Source of the DNA: Natronococcus sp. CG52
GTDB lineage: Archaea > Halobacteriota > Halobacteria > Halobacteriales > Natrialbaceae
DNA: 64,000 bases
Assembly: GCF_023913515.1 (NCBI RefSeq)
Contig: NZ_CP099391.1
Span: forward strand, 1,612,001 to 1,676,000
Direction: 5' to 3'
Part shown: one piece after another, positions 8,341-17,718 of the stretch
How the letters are laid out: every line of letters starts with the position of its first letter
Position numbering within the stretch: the stretch's first letter is position 1
Notes under the pieces: model-generated
What the model saw: only the letters and a program-made list of their open reading frames with translations
What the model was told of the DNA's origin: nothing
Database searches by the model: none
Translations under genes and position numbers: made by a program

Positions 8341-9102
8341 TTATCGAGATGCTGTCTCGAGATCGGATCGAAGGTGCCGATCGACGGACGCTCGAACGCG
8401 ATCGAGCACGACCGGATCGTCACTGGGCCGTCCGACGCTGACCGCGTCGGCGCCGTACTCGACGTACTCGCGGACCGTCTCGTCGTCGCGCACGCCGTTG
8501 TTGGCGATGACGAACAGGTCCGCCGTCGCGTCGCTGATTCCGTCGATCACCGACTCGGTGTCCATCGCGTCGACGTGGACGAACGACGCACCCGCCGTCT
8601 CGAGGGCTCGAGCGAGCGCGGGAAGGTCGACGCCGAGAACCTCCGCGCGAACCTTGACGCCGACGGTGGCGCCGGTCCCGGCGGCGCGCTCGACGTATTC
8701 GGCGAGTCGGTCGCCGTCCCGAAGCAGCGTCTCGCCGCAGCCGACCGCGCACAGTTCGTCCTGCCGGCAGTGGGCGTTGATCTCGAGGAGCGCGTCCCGG
8801 TCGCGGCAGACGCGAGCGGCGTCGACGACCGGCTCCGGGGTCGCACTCCGGACGTTGAACGCCGGCTGGATCGGCACGTCCTCGAGCGCGGCGAGCTGGC
8901 GGTCGACGAATCGGACGGGATCCTCGGGGAGGAACTCGTTGCGGTCGCGGTCGCCGACCATCTCGCGGGCCGCCGCTCTCGAGTCCTCGTCGAGCGCGAT
9001 CCCGCCGAGGAAGGCGGCACCGGCGTATTCGGCGCCGGCACGCGCCCAGTTGGCGTCTGCCTCGCCGCTGAGACTCGCCAGCGCGAGCGGTGGCTCGAAC
9101 AC
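8341..9102 (-). CDS. tRNA-dihydrouridine-synthase-like TIM-barrel protein
   Basis: A protein of 253 residues starting with GTG at 9102, one base after the cofD stop. The sequence has the FMN-barrel features of the Dus/dihydroorotate-type superfamily in a shortened archaeal form: LEINAHCRQDELCAVGCGETLL in the middle (with His and Cys where Dus proteins carry their active-site loop), TVGVKVRAEVLGVD, FVHVDAMD and a final phosphate-binding VIANNGVRDDE...GADAVSVGR. It is shorter than true Dus enzymes (about 310-350). Tight linkage with cofD suggests a joint transcript; whether the two share a pathway is unknown. Confidence 0.7.
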   Translation of the reverse strand: MFEPPLALASLSGEADANWARAGAEYAGAAFLGGIALDEDSRAAAREMVGDRDRNEFLPEDPVRFVDRQLAALEDVPIQPAFNVRSATPEPVVDAARVCRDRDALLEINAHCRQDELCAVGCGETLLRDGDRLAEYVERAAGTGATVGVKVRAEVLGVDLPALARALETAGASFVHVDAMDTESVIDGISDATADLFVIANNGVRDDETVREYVEYGADAVSVGRPSDDPVVLDRVRASVDRHLRSDLETASR

Positions 9103-9103
9103 G

Positions 9104-10096
9104 TTAGCTCACGAGGCCGATCGCCTCTTCGACCGCGCCGATTACGCGTTCGGCGTCGGCCGAATCGTCGATTCTAATGTCGGTTCGGACCGTCGGTCGC
9201 TCGAAGGTCGTGTCGTCGCTCTCGTCGATCACGAACGCGTCTGCGAAGGGGTACGCCTCGGCCAGCCCCCCGGTGCTCGGCTCGTAGCCGACGGCGGCCA
9301 TCAGCTCCGCGGCGGGTCCCGAGAACGCCTCGTTCCCGAGAAACGGCGAGACGGCGACGACCGTCGTCTCCGCGAGCGCGTCGGCGATCCCCGGCACTGA
9401 GAGCATCGGCCCGATGCTGGTGACGGGGTTCGACGGCCCGAGCACGACCGTCTCTGAAAGCGCCTCGAGCACGCCCAGCGCGGGGTCGGCCTCTTCGGCG
9501 CCGCGGAACTCGACGTCCTCGACGGTCGGCTCGCCTCGATTCGCGACCCAGTACTCCTGAAAGTGCATCGTTCCCCGGTCGGTGTGGACGACACTGGCCA
9601 CCGGATCGTCGCTCATCGGGAGCAGATCGATCGTCAACCCGAACGCCTCGGCGAGTTTTCGAGTCGCCTCGCTCAGCGAGTGGCCCCGATCGAGGAGGCT
9701 CGTCCGGGTGATGTGGACGGCCCGGTCGCGGTCGCCGATCGTCATGAACTCCGCGACGCCCGAAAAACGGCGCCAGTCGGCGATCTCTCGGCCCGCGGTC
9801 TGTTTCGACTCCTCGAGGTACTGCGGCCCGTCGGGCAGACCCGCGGCGTCGGCGAGATCCATCAACTCCGCGTTCGTCCGGTGGGTGTCACCCTCGATCC
9901 CCCACCAGGTTTCGCGGTCGAGGACGTCGCCACCCTGGAAGAGCACGGTGTCGACGTCCGGCGACACGATGAGTCCCCCGAGCTCGATGTCGTCGCCGGT
10001 GTTGGCGACGACCGTCGTCTCCGCCGGCGAGAACGCGGCGTCGGCACCGTCCAACAGCTTCGGCGTCCCGGTGCCTCCGGAGAGGAACGTGACCAT
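9104..10096 (-). CDS. cofD: 2-phospho-L-lactate transferase (coenzyme F420 biosynthesis)
   Basis: A protein of 330 residues that joins the phospholactyl-guanosine (or phosphoenolpyruvyl) unit to the deazaflavin Fo to give F420-0. The N-terminal [17 protein letters not shown] is the signature of Cof[36 protein letters not shown] and [16 protein letters not shown] are further family motifs that bind Fo and the nucleotide. The ATG at 10096 was taken over one 13 codons upstream because it begins the conserved strand. No other cof gene lies in the window. Confidence 0.95.
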   Translation of the reverse strand: MVTFLSGGTGTPKLLDGADAAFSPAETTVVANTGDDIELGGLIVSPDVDTVLFQGGDVLDRETWWGIEGDTHRTNAELMDLADAAGLPDGPQYLEESKQTAGREIADWRRFSGVAEFMTIGDRDRAVHITRTSLLDRGHSLSEATRKLAEAFGLTIDLLPMSDDPVASVVHTDRGTMHFQEYWVANRGEPTVEDVEFRGAEEADPALGVLEALSETVVLGPSNPVTSIGPMLSVPGIADALAETTVVAVSPFLGNEAFSGPAAELMAAVGYEPSTGGLAEAYPFADAFVIDESDDTTFERPTVRTDIRIDDSADAERVIGAVEEAIGLVS

Positions 10097-10189
10097 ACGC
10101 GACACTCTCGATTGAGAGGCCTTAATGACTTGCAACCGGTGTCAGTCGGGACGACGGTCACCCGCGACGACCGTCGCCTCGAACGCCGA

Positions 10190-11008
10190 CTACCGGTTCC
10201 AGGCCGCCTCGTCGGGATCGACCAGTCGTTCGCCGCGGTCGAGCGCGTCGATCCGCTCGCGTTCGTCCTCGCTCAGGTCGATCTCGAGGGCCGCGTAGTT
10301 CTCCCGAATGTGCTCGTCGCTCCCCTTCGGGATCGGGACGACGCCGTCGCGCCCGTAGTGCCAAGCCAGCGCGATCTGGACCGGCGTCGCGTCGTGGGCG
10401 TTCGCGATCTCCTGCAGTTCGTCGATCTCGTTCACCTCGGCCTTCGCGATCGGACAGTACGCGACCGTCTGAACGTCGTGGTCTCGCGAAAAGGAGACGA
10501 GGTCGTCCTGCTGGAGTCGGGGATGGAGTTCGACCTGGTTCGCGAGGATCGGCGACTCGAGGATCTCCGTCGCCTCCTCGAGCAACTCGGTCGTGAAGTT
10601 GCTGACGCCGACGTGGCGAGTCCAGCCCCGGTCGCGGACCTCGTCGAACGCCGGAAGCGTCTCCTCGGGGTCGTACGCACTGGTCGGCCAGTGGACGTAC
10701 AGCAGGTCGACGGCGTCGACGCCGAGGCGTTCGAGGCTCTCCTCGGTCGTCTCGATCACGTCGTCGGCCGCGAGATTCGACGGTTCGACCTTCGTCGCGA
10801 GAAAGACGTCCTCGCGGTCGACGTCGGTCTCCTCGAGCGCGCGACCCACGGCCTCCTCGTTATCGTACATCTGGGCCGTGTCGACGTGTCGGTAGCCGGC
10901 CTCGAGCGCCGTTCGAACGGACTCGGTACAGGCGTCGTCCTCGTGGCCCGACGTTCCGAAACCCGGCTGCGGGATATCTATCGGTGGCACGGACGAGGCT
11001 ACGCCCAC
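10190..11008 (-). CDS. Aldo-keto reductase
   Basis: An AKR-family NAD(P)H-dependent carbonyl reductase of about 272 residues. The catalytic tetrad is visible: Asp and Tyr in HVDTAQMYDNEEAVG, Lys in FLATKVEP and His in LLYVHWPT. The NADPH-binding region near IPKGSDEHIRENY is present too. The start is uncertain: GTG at 11008 gives an extra six residues, while GTG at 10990 starts at PPIDIPQPGFGT, close to where the family normally begins. The physiological substrate is unknown. It stands alone. Confidence 0.85.
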   Translation of the reverse strand: MGVASSVPPIDIPQPGFGTSGHEDDACTESVRTALEAGYRHVDTAQMYDNEEAVGRALEETDVDREDVFLATKVEPSNLAADDVIETTEESLERLGVDAVDLLYVHWPTSAYDPEETLPAFDEVRDRGWTRHVGVSNFTTELLEEATEILESPILANQVELHPRLQQDDLVSFSRDHDVQTVAYCPIAKAEVNEIDELQEIANAHDATPVQIALAWHYGRDGVVPIPKGSDEHIRENYAALEIDLSEDERERIDALDRGERLVDPDEAAWNR

Positions 11009-11188
11009 CCGCCACTCGGCGGTGTGGAAACCGGCAAAACGGGTCCAGTTGAAGCCGCTCGGCGTCGACAGGTTTCCAGCGATCGTGTTCCGACAGGGAA
11101 TACGCGTGAGAGGGCGTTCAAGTAGTATCGATACGGAAAATAGAGGGAAACGCCTCGAGGACGATTCAGTCTGAATGGGGAATGTCGT

Positions 11189-11395
11189 TCAATCGTTCGT
11201 GGATTCCTTAGCCACCTCTGCGATAGCGTCGATGTCGAGCCCGTGAATCGAAATATCCTGTCCGATTTTGTACTCCGATATTTTCCCGCATTCGTAGCAT
11301 TCGAGCACGATGTCAGTCCTGTGTGCCATCCTGGAAATGTCATTTCGTTCATTGCATGCGGGACACCCCAGCCAATCCCTGAACCGGTTAACCAT
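11189..11395 (-). CDS. Small zinc-finger protein
   Basis: A protein of 68 residues with two CxxC knuckles, CPAC near residue 11 and CYEC near residue 33, spaced as in a zinc ribbon. The tail is charged and the codon use is more AT-rich than that of neighbours. Function is unknown; such haloarchaeal mini zinc proteins are often regulators or partner proteins. The AT-rich upstream stretch (11,396-11,470) could hold its promoter. Confidence 0.65.
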   Translation of the reverse strand: MVNRFRDWLGCPACNERNDISRMAHRTDIVLECYECGKISEYKIGQDISIHGLDIDAIAEVAKESTND

Positions 11396-11637
11396 GCGAG
11401 TTGGTAACTTTCATCACCTATTTATAGATTGTGTGACTATCTGGGTGAAGAATGTGTCCGCGCAATATATGATCCGTGTTGAGTCTCCTAAATATCGTTC
11501 TCTCCAGAGAAGGGTGCGATACGTTCGCACTCTTCACATAACAGCCGTTTCAGACGACACCTCGTCTGAAGAAAGAGCGCCACGAGAGGCGCGAGGCGGT
11601 AATCGACCGGGTCGCCGTCTGCCCGTTCGGAAACCCG

Positions 11638-13200
11638 CTACTGTTCGACGACCCAGTCAGCGAAACTCCCCTCGAGCAGCGTCTCGGACTGGTTCTCGAC
11701 GTAGCTCTGTTGCATCGACTCGATCGCGTCGGCGAGGACAGCACCGTCCTCAACCGCGGCGCGAACTCGGTCGTGCTTCCAGCGAGCGGGCGTCATCTTC
11801 TGGCGGACGCGCCGACGAAGCGGGTAGAGGTACTTCGCGGCCTCCTCCTCGGTCAGCCCGCGGTTCGTCAGACCGTCCTCGGCGTGGGCGAGCAGGTCCT
11901 CGTAGAGTTCGAGGCGGTCGGTGGTCTCCTTGCCGTCGTTGGTGATCCAGGTCAGTTCGGCGTCGAACCCCTCGCGCATCGCGGCGTAGAAGTTCTCGTG
12001 GGCGACCTCCCAGTCGAGTTCGACGACCGGGTGCTCGAGCCGGGTCAGGCTCTCGAGGAGGCCGGCGAACGCGGCGAGAAACGCGATCGAGTCCCGGACG
12101 GTCGGCTGGGCGGCGATCGGGCGCAACTCGATGCGTGCGTTGGCTGCCGAGCGCGTCGGGCCGCCGAATACCGGCCGAACCCACCGCCAGTAGGTGCCGT
12201 GTTTGCGCCGGAAGTGCGAGAAGCCGTCGTCGAACCGCTCTCCGGGTTTGATGTGCATCGGGACGATGGTGTCATCCGACGCGATCCGGTCGATCGCCTC
12301 CTCGACGGACGACAGGTCGCGCGGGAATCGGACCTTCCCCTCGCCGGTGGCAGGATCGTTGAGCGCCGTCTCGAAGACGCTGATCCGGTGTTCCATCCAG
12401 GCGTCCTCGAGGATCTCCTCGGCCGCGGCGTCCTCGTCGTAGAGGTCCGGCGGGAAGAACGGAGAGTTGACGCCGAGTGCGAGCAGCGGTCCGGCGATGC
12501 GCAGCGCGTAGTTGAAGTAGATCGGGAGGTCGGGTGCGTGGGCCACCTGGTAGTGAGGCTGGATCGAGGTGATCAGGCTCTCGGGCATGACGGTGTCGGC
12601 CTGGAGGGAGACGTTGGGCGCGTCGACGCGCATCCCCGCGGTGTCCGCCCCGCTCGTGTTCGCCATCGCGTGATAGCGCGCCGAGTCGCTCATGTTCGTC
12701 GCGACGCGAATCGTTCGCTCGGTCCCGTCAGCGGCCGTCACCGTCTGCTCGATGCTGTCGGTGAGGTAGGTGGCCGCGTCCTCTCCCTCCGGCGGGATCG
12801 TCCAGAGGCCGTCGCTGACCAGGCGCATGTGCTCGGACCGGGTGACCCGCAGCGCGGTCTGCAGACGCGCCTTGATCTCGGCCTCCTGGGCGACCAGCCC
12901 GTACGTGCTCAGCGGTTGCGGGCTGGTCGTCATCTCGGCGTTGTGAAGCCCGAGCTCCTTCTCGAAACCGATGAGTTCGAGCAGCCGTCGCGGGACGCGC
13001 CGGAGCGCGCAGTCGTCGGACTTGACGGCGTAGAACTCGTACTCGAAGCCGACGATCGCCTGCGGATTGTCGAAGACGCCGTCCTCGACGGCCTCTTTGA
13101 TCACCTCGGCGTCAGCCTCGGCCCGCCCGCGGAATTCCTCGGCGTCGACCGACAGCACGTCCGCGACTCGTGCTGCGAGTTCCGCCTCTTCTGGTGGCAT
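11638..13200 (-). CDS. GCS2-type glutamate-cysteine ligase-like protein
   Basis: A protein of 520 residues in the carboxylate-amine ligase (GCS2) superfamily, recognised by IVGFEYEFYAVKSDDCALRR near residue 50, GLHNAEMTTSPQPLS and, later, ANARIELRPIAAQPTV with SRRKHGTYWRW-type residues. The superfamily uses ATP to join an acid and an amine. Haloarchaea make gamma-glutamylcysteine rather than glutathione, but the characterised haloarchaeal GshA is, as I recall, considerably shorter than this protein, so this may be a paralogue with another substrate. The start at 13200 is 108 bp from the divergent DNA ligase start. Confidence 0.7.
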   Translation of the reverse strand: MPPEEAELAARVADVLSVDAEEFRGRAEADAEVIKEAVEDGVFDNPQAIVGFEYEFYAVKSDDCALRRVPRRLLELIGFEKELGLHNAEMTTSPQPLSTYGLVAQEAEIKARLQTALRVTRSEHMRLVSDGLWTIPPEGEDAATYLTDSIEQTVTAADGTERTIRVATNMSDSARYHAMANTSGADTAGMRVDAPNVSLQADTVMPESLITSIQPHYQVAHAPDLPIYFNYALRIAGPLLALGVNSPFFPPDLYDEDAAAEEILEDAWMEHRISVFETALNDPATGEGKVRFPRDLSSVEEAIDRIASDDTIVPMHIKPGERFDDGFSHFRRKHGTYWRWVRPVFGGPTRSAANARIELRPIAAQPTVRDSIAFLAAFAGLLESLTRLEHPVVELDWEVAHENFYAAMREGFDAELTWITNDGKETTDRLELYEDLLAHAEDGLTNRGLTEEEAAKYLYPLRRRVRQKMTPARWKHDRVRAAVEDGAVLADAIESMQQSYVENQSETLLEGSFADWVVEQ

Positions 13201-13308
13201 ACTCCCGAGTGCGCGCTCGACTGTCTTGAAAGCACGTCCCTCTATTGCCGGGGCGACGGTTCCCTCTCTCCGAACGGTTTTACCCGTCCCGGCGGATACA
13301 CACTGCCG

Positions 13309-15036
13309 ATGGAGTTCGCCACGTTCGCCGACCGTGCCGCCGCGATCGAAGCCGAACCCGCCGACCTCGAGATCGTCGCCCACGTCACGGCGCTGCTCGA
13401 GGCGGCGGAACCGCAGACCCTCGAGATCGTCGCCCGGTTCGTTCAGGGACGGGTCTTTCCGGCGTGGGAGTCGACGACGCTGGACATCGGACCGAACACC
13501 TGCTACGAGGCGATCGCCCGTGCGGCGGGGACCAACGTCTCCCCGGACGACGTCGAGGAGCGACTCGCCGAGGTCGGCGAGATCGGCGACGTGGCGGCGA
13601 GCTACGAGTTCGGCGGCCAGCAGGGATTGGGTGCGTTCGCGGGCGGCGATTCGGGGTCCGGCGACGGCGGCGACCTCACCGTTCCCGAGGTCCACGAGAC
13701 GCTGACCGACCTCGCGGCGGCCGAGGGCTCGGGGAGCCAGGACCGCAAGGAGGACCTCCTCTTCGGTCTCTTCAACCGGTGCTCGAGCGACGAGGCGCGC
13801 TACCTCGCCCGCCTCGTCCTCTCGGAGATGCGCATCGGCGTCGGCGAAGGAACGGTCAGAGACGCGATCAGCGAGGCGTTCGACGTCCCCGGGGACAGCG
13901 TCGAACGCGCGCTGCAGGTGTCGAACGACTACGGACAGGTAGCCCGGGTCGCTCGCGAGGAGGGTCAGGACGGACTCGACGCGATCGACCTCGAGATCGG
14001 TCGGCCCGTCCAGGCGATGCTCGCCCAGGCCGGAACGGTCACCGACGCGCTCGAGGAGTGGGAGGAGGCGGCGGTGGAGTGGAAGTACGACGGGGCTCGA
14101 ATCCAGTTGCACTACGAGCCGGATGGTGCGGACGCCGACGGTGCGGACGACGCGGCGGGCGAGACCCGGATCTTCTCGAGAAACATGGAGGAGGTTACGG
14201 ACGCCCTCCCCGAGGCCGTCGAGTTCGCCGCCGACCACCTCGAGGAGCCGACGATCCTCGACGGCGAGGTCGTCGCGATCGACGACGACGGCGCACCGCT
14301 GCCGTTCCAGGAGGTGCTCAAGCGATTCCGGCGCAAACACGACGTCGCGAAGGCCCGCGAGAAGGTCGCGGTTCGGCCGGTCTTCTTCGACTGCCTTCAC
14401 GCCGACGGCGAGGACTTGCTCGAAGAGCCGCTGACGGCGCGTCACGACCGACTCGAGGCCGCGCTGACCGACGATCCGGATCAGGCACCCGAGGACGTCG
14501 ACGGACTCTCCCTGCTCCGGCTCACGGACGACCCCGACGAGATCGAAGCTATCGACGCCGACGCGCTCGAGGCGGGCCACGAGGGGATCATGCTCAAGGA
14601 TCCCGACTCGACGTACTCGCCCGGGCGCCGGGGGAAGAACTGGCGCAAGCGCAAACCGGACGTCGAGACGCTGGACTGCGTCGTGACGGGCGCCGAGTGG
14701 GGCGAGGGTCGCCGGGCGACGTTTCTGGGGACGTTCGAGCTCTCGGTGCGCGACGGGGACGACCTCGAGACGGTCGGCAAGGTCGCGACCGGGATCACCG
14801 ACGAGAAACTGGCCGAGTTGACGGAGCTACTCGAACCACACATCGCCGCCGAGCAGGGCCAGGTGGTCGAACTCGAGCCAGAAGTCGTCTTCGAGGTCGG
14901 CTACGAGGAGATCCAGAGCTCGCCCACGTACTCGTCGGGCTACGCGCTTCGGTTCCCGCGGTTCGTGGGGGTTCGTTCGGATAAACGGCCGGGGGATGCG
15001 GACACGCTCGAGCGACTCGAGCGGCTTCGAAAGTAA
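13309..15036 (+). CDS. lig: ATP-dependent DNA ligase
   Basis: A protein of 575 residues that seals nicks in DNA, the archaeal replicative-type ligase. The N-terminal DNA-binding domain (1-200) contains LFGLFNRCSSDEARYLARLVL. The adenylated lysine is K259 in VEWKYDGARIQ. Further nucleotidyltransferase motifs are ILDGEVVA, HEGIMLKDPDSTY and KNWRKRKPD, followed by the OB domain ending with YSSGYALRFPRF. A Gly/Asp-rich loop near residues 110-125 and an acidic insert at 268-285 (DGADADGADDAAGE) are haloadaptations. Confidence 0.95.
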   Translation: MEFATFADRAAAIEAEPADLEIVAHVTALLEAAEPQTLEIVARFVQGRVFPAWESTTLDIGPNTCYEAIARAAGTNVSPDDVEERLAEVGEIGDVAASYEFGGQQGLGAFAGGDSGSGDGGDLTVPEVHETLTDLAAAEGSGSQDRKEDLLFGLFNRCSSDEARYLARLVLSEMRIGVGEGTVRDAISEAFDVPGDSVERALQVSNDYGQVARVAREEGQDGLDAIDLEIGRPVQAMLAQAGTVTDALEEWEEAAVEWKYDGARIQLHYEPDGADADGADDAAGETRIFSRNMEEVTDALPEAVEFAADHLEEPTILDGEVVAIDDDGAPLPFQEVLKRFRRKHDVAKAREKVAVRPVFFDCLHADGEDLLEEPLTARHDRLEAALTDDPDQAPEDVDGLSLLRLTDDPDEIEAIDADALEAGHEGIMLKDPDSTYSPGRRGKNWRKRKPDVETLDCVVTGAEWGEGRRATFLGTFELSVRDGDDLETVGKVATGITDEKLAELTELLEPHIAAEQGQVVELEPEVVFEVGYEEIQSSPTYSSGYALRFPRFVGVRSDKRPGDADTLERLERLRK

Positions 15037-15417
15037 GGGTCGTTGTTAACTGTCGTTTCGGGCAGCACTGAGATCCGATCCGTTGACCGCGATAGTTCTT
15101 GAAACGGTCGTTGCGTAGAGGTTGAGTAGGTAACTGAGCAGTAATCGATCTCACCGGTAGCTGTCGAGAACAGCGTGCTGAATAGAGAGCATGAGTACAG
15201 CATGACGACTTCGTTTGTTTCACGCCGAAACCAGTGAACCACCTGCTCACTACATGTGCATATTGACCGCCAACGATTCTGACAGCTTCGATAGATGTTC
15301 TTCGCGGCGTGCTGAATACAGGGCGCGTTTCGGTTACGACACTCACCCCAGGACGCTGACGAAGACACATCGTGCCCTCAGGGTGATATCGTCGCTACTG
15401 CACCGAGTAGCCGTTGA
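15037..15417. other. Gene-poor, lower-GC spacer with a repeated GTGCTGAATA word
   Basis: No convincing reading frame. The ten-base word GTGCTGAATA occurs at 15,175-15,184 and 15,309-15,318 and again, inverted, at 17,408-17,417. It may be what remains of insertion-sequence ends, but no transposase fragment is recognisable. Confidence 0.3.
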
Positions 15418-16083
15418 TCAATCTGGCTTTTCACTGTCATCCATCAGGGAAGAAACGATGAGTCGTTTGGTCCCACGCCGAAGGAGACCACTGGCTGCAG
15501 GTTGAGAGATATCCAGATTAGCGGCGACTTCGCTGAGAGTTGCGTTCCGTGGGTCTTCGAAATACCCTGTGTCGAGTGCGACGAGGAGTGCCTCTCGTTG
15601 GCTATCGGTCAATCCCGCGTCCGTATTCCCTAAACTAGCGTATTCGTTCACGCGCAGTAACTCGATATCAATGTCGTTCTGTTCTGCATAGTCCCATAGA
15701 GGGGCCAGATTCGTCCGGTCGGGCATCCATACTGTTAGAATCCAACCGTTTCCGTCGTTCTTCATATCGAGTATGACACCGTTCGCGGTCGAAATAATCG
15801 GTGAGATGATCTTCGATTCGTCCGTATACTCGAAGCTATAGATCGCCTTCTCGTCTCTGGTTTCAATAACTCGTTCAAACTCGCCAATGGTGTGATCATT
15901 CCGCAATCCGTCTTCGAACTGGCGGAAATCAGATGACTGTATGCGATAGAAGAATTTCCCCGATGTAGGGTCAGTTCCTGCCTCTAACACCGATTTGACT
16001 GTCGAACTCTGGTCGTGAGTGACTGTCTTTGTGAGCACTATGTCAGGGTGCTCGATTCGGACAACTGCTTTAATATCGGTCAC
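15418..16083 (-). CDS. Bacterioopsin-activator-type HTH_10 regulator
   Basis: A protein of 221 residues starting with GTG. The first 150 residues form the variable sensor half typical of haloarchaeal Bat-like proteins. The last 60 carry the HTH_10 domain: LTDSQREALLVALDTGYFED, then ATLSEVAANLDISQPAASGLLRRGTKRL. These proteins control small sets of genes, often neighbours. Base composition is clearly less GC-rich than the flanking core genes, which fits acquisition. The nearest possible target is the EamA-type transporter at 16,686, divergent across 600 bp. Confidence 0.8.
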   Translation of the reverse strand: MTDIKAVVRIEHPDIVLTKTVTHDQSSTVKSVLEAGTDPTSGKFFYRIQSSDFRQFEDGLRNDHTIGEFERVIETRDEKAIYSFEYTDESKIISPIISTANGVILDMKNDGNGWILTVWMPDRTNLAPLWDYAEQNDIDIELLRVNEYASLGNTDAGLTDSQREALLVALDTGYFEDPRNATLSEVAANLDISQPAASGLLRRGTKRLIVSSLMDDSEKPD

Positions 16084-16685
16084 TGTTCTATAGGGTAGGT
16101 GTCTTTAATGTATGAATATGTATATCTGGTGAAGCCCTTAGCAACTATCAGAACCGGTTTGCTGCATACAGAGGATATAAAGCATTGACGGTGCGTTCCG
16201 AATCGGAGTCAGCGAAACGCTACATACAGAGTCTGCGTTCAGCAGCCGGGCGCTGTTCTATGGGTCAGTGAAACGGAGGCTGCTGGGGGACGATATAAGA
16301 GAGCGGTCCGGCGGAGTTGGTGGTACACTACTCAGAACGAGGATGAACGCGCATCGAAAATCTCTCGCGGAGTTCTCTGGGCGATAATCATCCTTTTTGC
16401 TTGCCCTCGTCGTCCTCACTGCATCCACCGAGCAACCTGCGAAAGCGGTCAGGAACGCATGAAATCTTCTAGACCCGATATAAATGGATTATTCGATTAA
16501 GAGAGAGACCAATGCGGGCACGGTCGGTATGCATTATGTATGGCGCAGAGATACCATGCCGATGACCGAGGCAGCGACACTGAACCAAAATTCTACCTCC
16601 CCGCCGGGGTCACCCCACCGTTCGATACCAGTCGCTTCGAGCGTCTCCGGGCGTCGCTATTCAACCATTACGTTGAATCACGATA
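16084..16685. other. Divergent spacer between regulator and transporter
   Basis: About 600 bp of mixed composition. The first 60 bases are AT-rich (TATATCTGG, CTTTAATG) and probably hold the regulator promoter. A GATATAAATGG word at about 16,478-16,488 is a possible rightward TATA box. I see no reliable gene; a frame at 16,484-16,699 is without recognisable content. Confidence 0.3.
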
Positions 16686-17111
16686 ATGGGTTTCCCTGAG
16701 ATAGATTCGGCTGTGTTCTTTGGTTCGATTACAATGGTAACTTGGGGAATTTGGGTAGTCTTGGGCAACGCTGCGTCGGAGTCTATCGACCCGAGGACGG
16801 CCGCCGCGATCTCCTATCTTGTTGCGGGACCCCTTGCACTCGGATACATACTCGTTTCAGACGCATCGCTTGCCATTACTGCGAGAGGGGGACTGCTCGC
16901 TGGCGTGGCCGGATTGTTCACCGGAATAGGCCTGATTTCGATGTACATCGGCCTTTCCGGAGGGTCGACAACAGTCGTCTCTACTCTCGGTGCGATGTAC
17001 TTCGTCGTCGCGGCCCTCATCGGTATGGTTATCCTCGGAGACGAAGTTACGATAACGAGATTTGCTGGGATAGCGTTCGCAATTATTGGGGTCATTTTGG
17101 TTTCCCAATAG
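16686..17111 (+). CDS. Half-size EamA-type (DMT superfamily) transporter
   Basis: A protein of 141 residues with five predicted membrane helices, equal to one EamA domain instead of the usual two in tandem. It contains MVTWGIWVVLGNAASESIDP in helix 1, and GLSGGSTTVVSTLGAMYFVV followed by ILGDEVTITRFAGIAFAIIG, the standard end of an EamA repeat. Single-domain members exist and should work as dimers. The substrate is unknown. The codon use is AT-richer than the core, like the regulator upstream. Confidence 0.7.
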   Translation: MGFPEIDSAVFFGSITMVTWGIWVVLGNAASESIDPRTAAAISYLVAGPLALGYILVSDASLAITARGGLLAGVAGLFTGIGLISMYIGLSGGSTTVVSTLGAMYFVVAALIGMVILGDEVTITRFAGIAFAIIGVILVSQ

Positions 17112-17718
17112 ATTACCCCTACGCAATCGTTGGGCACGGGATAGCACTCTCGAAAAAATGAGCCAAGGCGCGTCTTCCACTTTCTTAGTAGGTATTAGAG
17201 GAAGCAGAATCCTTCTCGTTGCTGATCTACCAGTCCACGTTGTCTCCGTCTGTACTCGTCGCCGTGCTGGATTTCGCTCTGTCTCCAGCACGTCGTTCTT
17301 GATAGAGGTTGGATAGGTTTCAATCTGCAGCGTTCTATCGTTTGCCTGTACTGACCGACCACTTCCCTCGCAGATCAGCGCTCAGTCCATGCCACGTTCG
17401 CGCTATGTATTCAGCACGACTCTATCAAGATCTCTATTAGCTGATGGAAATAATCACGGTAGGTTCGCACTTTGCACGTAATACGGCGACCGAAATCCGG
17501 CAAGAACGGCTCTATCCCGGCAACGGGGGATCGCCACGCCCTCCCCAACCGATTCGCTCGGTCACTCGGTTCCCTCGTTCATCCCTCGCACGGCTTCGAG
17601 TCGCGTCTCGCTGTCGCTCGCCGCGATTCAGCGTGCGCCACAGCAGGCCGGATGATCGAGGACGAGCGACTGACGCCATGTAAGCACTCTTAAGAGCCAT
17701 CGGGAACAGGATTGGCGT
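17112..17718. other. Gene-free spacer ahead of hisC
   Basis: No supported gene in 600 bp. The left part is AT-richer; TATTCAGCAC at 17,408-17,417 is the inverted copy of the word seen twice at 15.2-15.3 kb. From about 17,510 the GC content returns to core level. Confidence 0.3.

Noticed and set aside
11710..13308. A long plus-strand open frame upstream of the ligase start, in frame with it.
   Set aside because: It is the antisense of the GCS2-like gene; the ligase family begins at 13,309.
11638..14580. A very long minus-strand open frame of 980 codons that extends the GCS2-like gene upstream across the DNA ligase gene.
   Set aside because: The part beyond 13,200 is antisense to the well-supported ligase and reads as low-complexity Arg/Asp/Val sequence, a usual shadow in GC-rich haloarchaeal DNA.
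16484..16699. A 71-codon plus frame directly before the EamA-type transporter, near a TATA-like word.
   Set aside because: It overlaps the transporter start out of frame, shows no recognisable sequence, and has weak codon character.
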